Shown: piece by piece, positions 61,190-64,000 of the stretch
How positions within the stretch are numbered: position 1 is the first letter of the stretch
How the letters are laid out: the number at the start of each line of letters is the position of its first letter
Source of the DNA: Vreelandella olivaria
GTDB lineage: Bacteria; Pseudomonadota; Gammaproteobacteria; Pseudomonadales; Halomonadaceae
Length of the DNA: 64,000 nucleotides
Assembly: GCF_023507745.1 (NCBI RefSeq)
Contig: NZ_JALPZO010000155.1
Location: forward strand, 107,094-171,093
Reading direction: 5' to 3'
Position numbers and translations under genes: made by a program
Notes under the pieces: generated by a model
What the model was told of the DNA's origin: nothing
The model's input: the letters and a program-made list of their open reading frames with translations, nothing else
The model's database searches: none

Positions 61190-61666
61190 TTACTCAACGC
61201 GGAGCCGCTCAGAGAGTGGAGACTGCAAGTCTGGGCTCCAAGCAAGCTCGACTTGATTTTCTGGTAGGAAATGAACGTGCAAATACTGATCTTCTCGGCT
61301 ATGGGGTGGCATGGGCACTGTCATGCTATGTCTTTCTTCCTCCAGACCAGCCTCGATATCTTCAGGAGTGACATCTAGAATCCACACTACTTCAACAGAA
61401 TCCCCTTTAAAGGACCAGCAGCAGGTAGTTCCACCTCCCGTATACAAGCCGCCAGTGTAAGCAGATAGATTACCCCCCCAGTTCCCATCAACCCAAAAGC
61501 TATAAATTGGTCGATCTATATAGCTATGGCCCATCAAGGAGCCACTCTTAGATGTATTAAAAAGCATACTCCAAGCCAGCCATAGAATGGCCATGGCGGC
61601 CAATAACACCTGAAGCCAAACCGGTATTAAGCGCATGTAACGGCTAATTGCCCAGCGAACTAACAT
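61190..61666 (-). CDS. DUF3304-type membrane-anchored protein, copy 2 (tandem duplicate)
   Basis: This 158-residue protein is a tandem copy of the gene at 60654-61142. Both share the N-terminus MLVRWAISRYMRLIPVWLQV, the SYIDRPIYSFWVDGNW region and the paired Cys in TTCCWSF, with DNA almost identical over long stretches. Differences cluster around residues 97-108 and in the last ten residues. Its ATG overlaps the end of the DUF4123 gene by seven bases. The 47-base gap to copy 1 contains a new ribosome site. The duplication looks recent. Confidence 0.75.
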   Translation of the reverse strand: MLVRWAISRYMRLIPVWLQVLLAAMAILWLAWSMLFNTSKSGSLMGHSYIDRPIYSFWVDGNWGGNLSAYTGGLYTGGGTTCCWSFKGDSVEVVWILDVTPEDIEAGLEEERHSMTVPMPPHSREDQYLHVHFLPENQVELAWSPDLQSPLSERLRVE

Positions 61667-62523
61667 TCTTCAGCCTGTTGGTACGTAGTTATCAATAAGT
61701 CAGCCAGTGTGGCCTCGCTGTTAGCAGCGCGCTGTAAAAGCGTTTGCATCTCTTCGGTGGCCCAGGCATCTTTTCCCTGGCTTAACTGTATGTAGACATA
61801 GGTGCGGCGGTCGGCAGTGGTGGTTAAACCGTGACTGTCAGCTTGCATAAGCGCCTTGGCGACATGACGGGGCCGTTCACAACAACATATTCCTTCGAAT
61901 AAAGACGGTGAAGAATCGACTAGCTCGGCAGTTAACTGCATAACCTCCGGCTCACCGTGCAGGGAGTGCCAGCGAGCGTCATCGACGATCAGCTGCCACG
62001 CAGTGCCCTGTGCCAGTGGCGCTTTCCCTTCCAGCGCTGCCCAGCCTGATGTTTCGTCTCGGTACCACCAGCGGTTCACCCCTGCGAACAGCACGTTTGC
62101 TGGATTATCAAGCGCATCCTTATGCAGTTGTGTAATCACATCAGGAAGGTAAAAGCGTAGGAGAGAGTGCTGCTTCTGAGGGTTTTCCACCACCATGGCT
62201 GGGGCCAGATGGCTAGCCAGTTCAGTACCTGCCAGTGGACTTTCGATCCAGCCTTGCAAGGCACAGGCGATGCCGTCAAGCATTAGCAGTTTATCAAGCC
62301 TGTCTTGTCTAAGACCTAGCACCCAAGGGCCTTCGCGCTGCAAATGGGGCTGGCTGTCATCTTTCATCAGCGGCCAGTAGTGGCTGTCTTTAACCAGCTC
62401 ACTGAACAGCGTTGTTCGTGCGGTCACGGGTAAGAGAGCCAGCTCGATCAAGGCATAGCGCTCTATTTCAGGTGATTGTGTTGATGAGGAACCTTGCCAT
62501 GGGGGAAGAGTATCGGCTGTCAT
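61660..62523 (-). CDS. DUF4123 adaptor protein of the type VI secretion system
   Basis: This 287-residue cytoplasmic protein is similar to DUF4123 adaptor chaperones (Tap/TEC), which load a cognate effector onto the VgrG tip. Matching features are an N-terminal region of the type ERYALIELALLP, the GPWVLGL segment, and HSLLRFYLPDVITQLH, which parallels the family's RFYDPRV motif. It starts four bases inside the end of vgrG (ATGA) and is followed by the DUF3304 pair and the lipase-like gene, the usual vgrG-adaptor-(immunity)-effector order. Confidence 0.8.
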   Translation of the reverse strand: MTADTLPPWQGSSSTQSPEIERYALIELALLPVTARTTLFSELVKDSHYWPLMKDDSQPHLQREGPWVLGLRQDRLDKLLMLDGIACALQGWIESPLAGTELASHLAPAMVVENPQKQHSLLRFYLPDVITQLHKDALDNPANVLFAGVNRWWYRDETSGWAALEGKAPLAQGTAWQLIVDDARWHSLHGEPEVMQLTAELVDSSPSLFEGICCCERPRHVAKALMQADSHGLTTTADRRTYVYIQLSQGKDAWATEEMQTLLQRAANSEATLADLLITTYQQAEEC

Positions 62524-64000
62524 GATTGCTCTCCTGGTATTGCACTCTGGCCTTCAGCTAATGCTTTCAGCCAACACCCTTCGCATACGTCTGGCAGTTT
62601 TAGGTTGGCCGTCAGAAGGGCACCTTGCGAGAGCGGATCAACCCGCTCATGCACCTCCGCCGCCACATGCCCCGGTAGTAGCGGGCCTTCCACCGCCTGC
62701 CCGGTGCCATTGCCTGGGCGGCCGCCTGCGTTAACGCGTACCTTGGGGCCTACCAGGGTGATGCCGCCGCCATCCAGCTTGATGAAACTGCCCCCGGCAT
62801 TCAGGGTGAGTTCATTACTCGCTTCCAGCACGACTTTGTGGCCCGCTTTTATGTGTAGCTCTCGGCCACTTTCGCTTAGCCAGGCTTGGCCCGCTTTGAT
62901 ATGCAGCGAGCCTTGCACGTTGAAGTGCTGCTGGCCTTTGGTGTGGTCGAAGCGGTTACCATGCACGGTGTGGTGGTCGTCGTTATCGATCTCGCTGATG
63001 CGGTCGTTGTTAACCCGCAAGAAACTGTCGTGGCGAATCTCTTCGCTGCGGTCGTTAAGGGTGAGCAGGTCGAGGTCTTTCTGGGCGTGGAGCCAGATCT
63101 GTTCTTTCCCGGCCTCATCTTCAAAGCGCAGTTCGTTAAAACCCTTGGCCTTGTGGCTCTGGGTGCGGAGGGTCGTGCGGGTTTTGTGTTGCGGCAGCGG
63201 ATACGGCGGGGTATTGACGGCGTTGTAGACCCGACCGGTGATCAGCGGTTGGTCCGGGTCACCTTCGAGGAAGGAAACAATCGTTTCACTCCCAATGCGC
63301 GGGATGGCGATACTGCCGTAACCGCCGCCCGCCCAGCCTTGGGCGACCCGCACCCAGCAACTCGCGTCTTTTCCAGTGGCTGCGCCGCTAGCCCCGGCGG
63401 TATCCGGCTTGGCGTAGCGGTCCCAGGGGAACCGCGCCTTAACCCGGCCATGCTCGTCGCAGTGAATCTCTTCGCCCTCGGGGCCGACCACAAAGGCGAC
63501 CTGGGGGCCATCGACCCGGGGTTTGGGGGTGGGGGTGGCCCGCCAGGGGGTATCGCCGGGAATCAGCGTGATCTGGTTGTGATAGCGGGTCATGGCTTCC
63601 GAACCTGCCCGCCCCTACAGGTTGGCATCGCCTTGCAGCTCATTACCCAGAGCGAAGCCATCCTCTTCCAGCGCCTGGGGTTGTTCACCGTGGTGAAGAA
63701 CGCTAATCGCCTGCCAGTCGCGGTTAAGGCGGGCGGTGTCGTGGTCGGTGAGGGTGAAGCGTGTACCGGGGGCGAGTTCGGGCAGGTCGCTTTCTGCTTG
63801 CGCCGTCACCGCATCGCGGCGTAAGTGCTCCAGGCGAATACGGGTAAAGGGTTTACCCGAGGCGTCCTGCTTGTAGCGACCGGGGTAGTCGTAGTGTTCG
63901 TAATCGTCTCGCTGGCCGTGCTGTTCAACATCGCGGCCCTGGTGTTCGTGTAACTGGGCATAGCCAGGGTGTTTAAAGCTGTAGTCTTTGAGCGTGGCCG
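62520..64000 (-). pseudogene. vgrG: VgrG spike protein interrupted by an in-frame TAG, N-terminus off the window
   Basis: One uninterrupted frame runs from the right edge: YEHYDYPGRYK, then FTRIRLEHLRRDA and the HHGEQPQALEE motif of the gp27-like part. It then meets TAG at 63615-63617. Seven codons later, in the same frame, an ATG at 63593 opens 357 residues (MTRYHNQITLIPGDTPWR) that continue the VgrG pattern: the gp5-like OB region (CDEHGRVKARFPWDRY, CWVRVAQGWAGGGYG), the DUF2345 needle (about 150-300) and a tail. The stop makes either a nonsense mutant, a naturally split gp27/gp5-like pair, or a sequencing error. The ribosome site before 63593 is poor. Confidence 0.8.

Overview
The window reads as a chromosomal segment of a gammaproteobacterium close to Halomonas (Halomonadaceae). 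Three things point there: the nnrD-tsaE-amiB-mutL-miaA-hfq-hflX-hflK-hflC superoperon ends in hisZ-purA; many proteins are acidic; and a bacterial voltage-gated sodium channel is present. The family assignment is an inference, since no rRNA or other marker lies in the window. Most of the sequence is single-copy housekeeping DNA. No rRNA, tRNA, CRISPR array, insertion sequence or integrase was seen.

Layout. 1-9.2 kb holds a DUF1232 fragment, slt with a promoter that carries a dyad, a LysE-type exporter, a cold-shock protein, an acidic lipoprotein, a lipid kinase, pepN, yajQ and cobO. 9.2-22.4 kb is the minus-strand superoperon for tRNA, cell-wall and repair functions, which ends in hflKC, hisZ and purA. 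22.5-30 kb carries queG, orn, rsgA, a rhodanese, psd and the EF-P lysylation set epmA, efp and epmB.

30-42.2 kb is the most distinctive block. A textbook guanidine-I (ykkC) riboswitch precedes an ABC importer, two DUF1989 proteins, a biotin-dependent carboxylase, a 2-oxoglutarate/Fe(II) dioxygenase, a protein I do not recognise, and allophanate hydrolase. The riboswitch recasts the 'urea carboxylase' genes as a guanidine pathway: guanidine is carboxylated, deiminated to allophanate, and hydrolysed to ammonia and CO2. The dioxygenase and the unknown protein are joined to this pathway by 4-base overlaps and have no assigned step. They are the best candidates for undescribed biology here, possibly releasing guanidine from a guanidino compound.

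42.2-58.6 kb contains a membrane protein, a periplasmic amidohydrolase, the sodium channel, a DUF6694-type lipoprotein, serB, parC and parE separated by a chemoreceptor, pgi, and cmoA-cmoB. 58.5-64 kb is a minus-strand type VI secretion island: a vgrG split by an in-frame TAG, a DUF4123 adaptor, two tandem near-identical DUF3304 genes, a Tle1/DUF2235-type lipase whose usual nucleophile serine is an aspartate, and a frameshifted remnant.

Two intergenic elements (26.3 kb and 34.8 kb) share a conserved core but have different outer stems that still pair. This is the signature of a dispersed structured repeat. One of them lies inside the guanidine operon.
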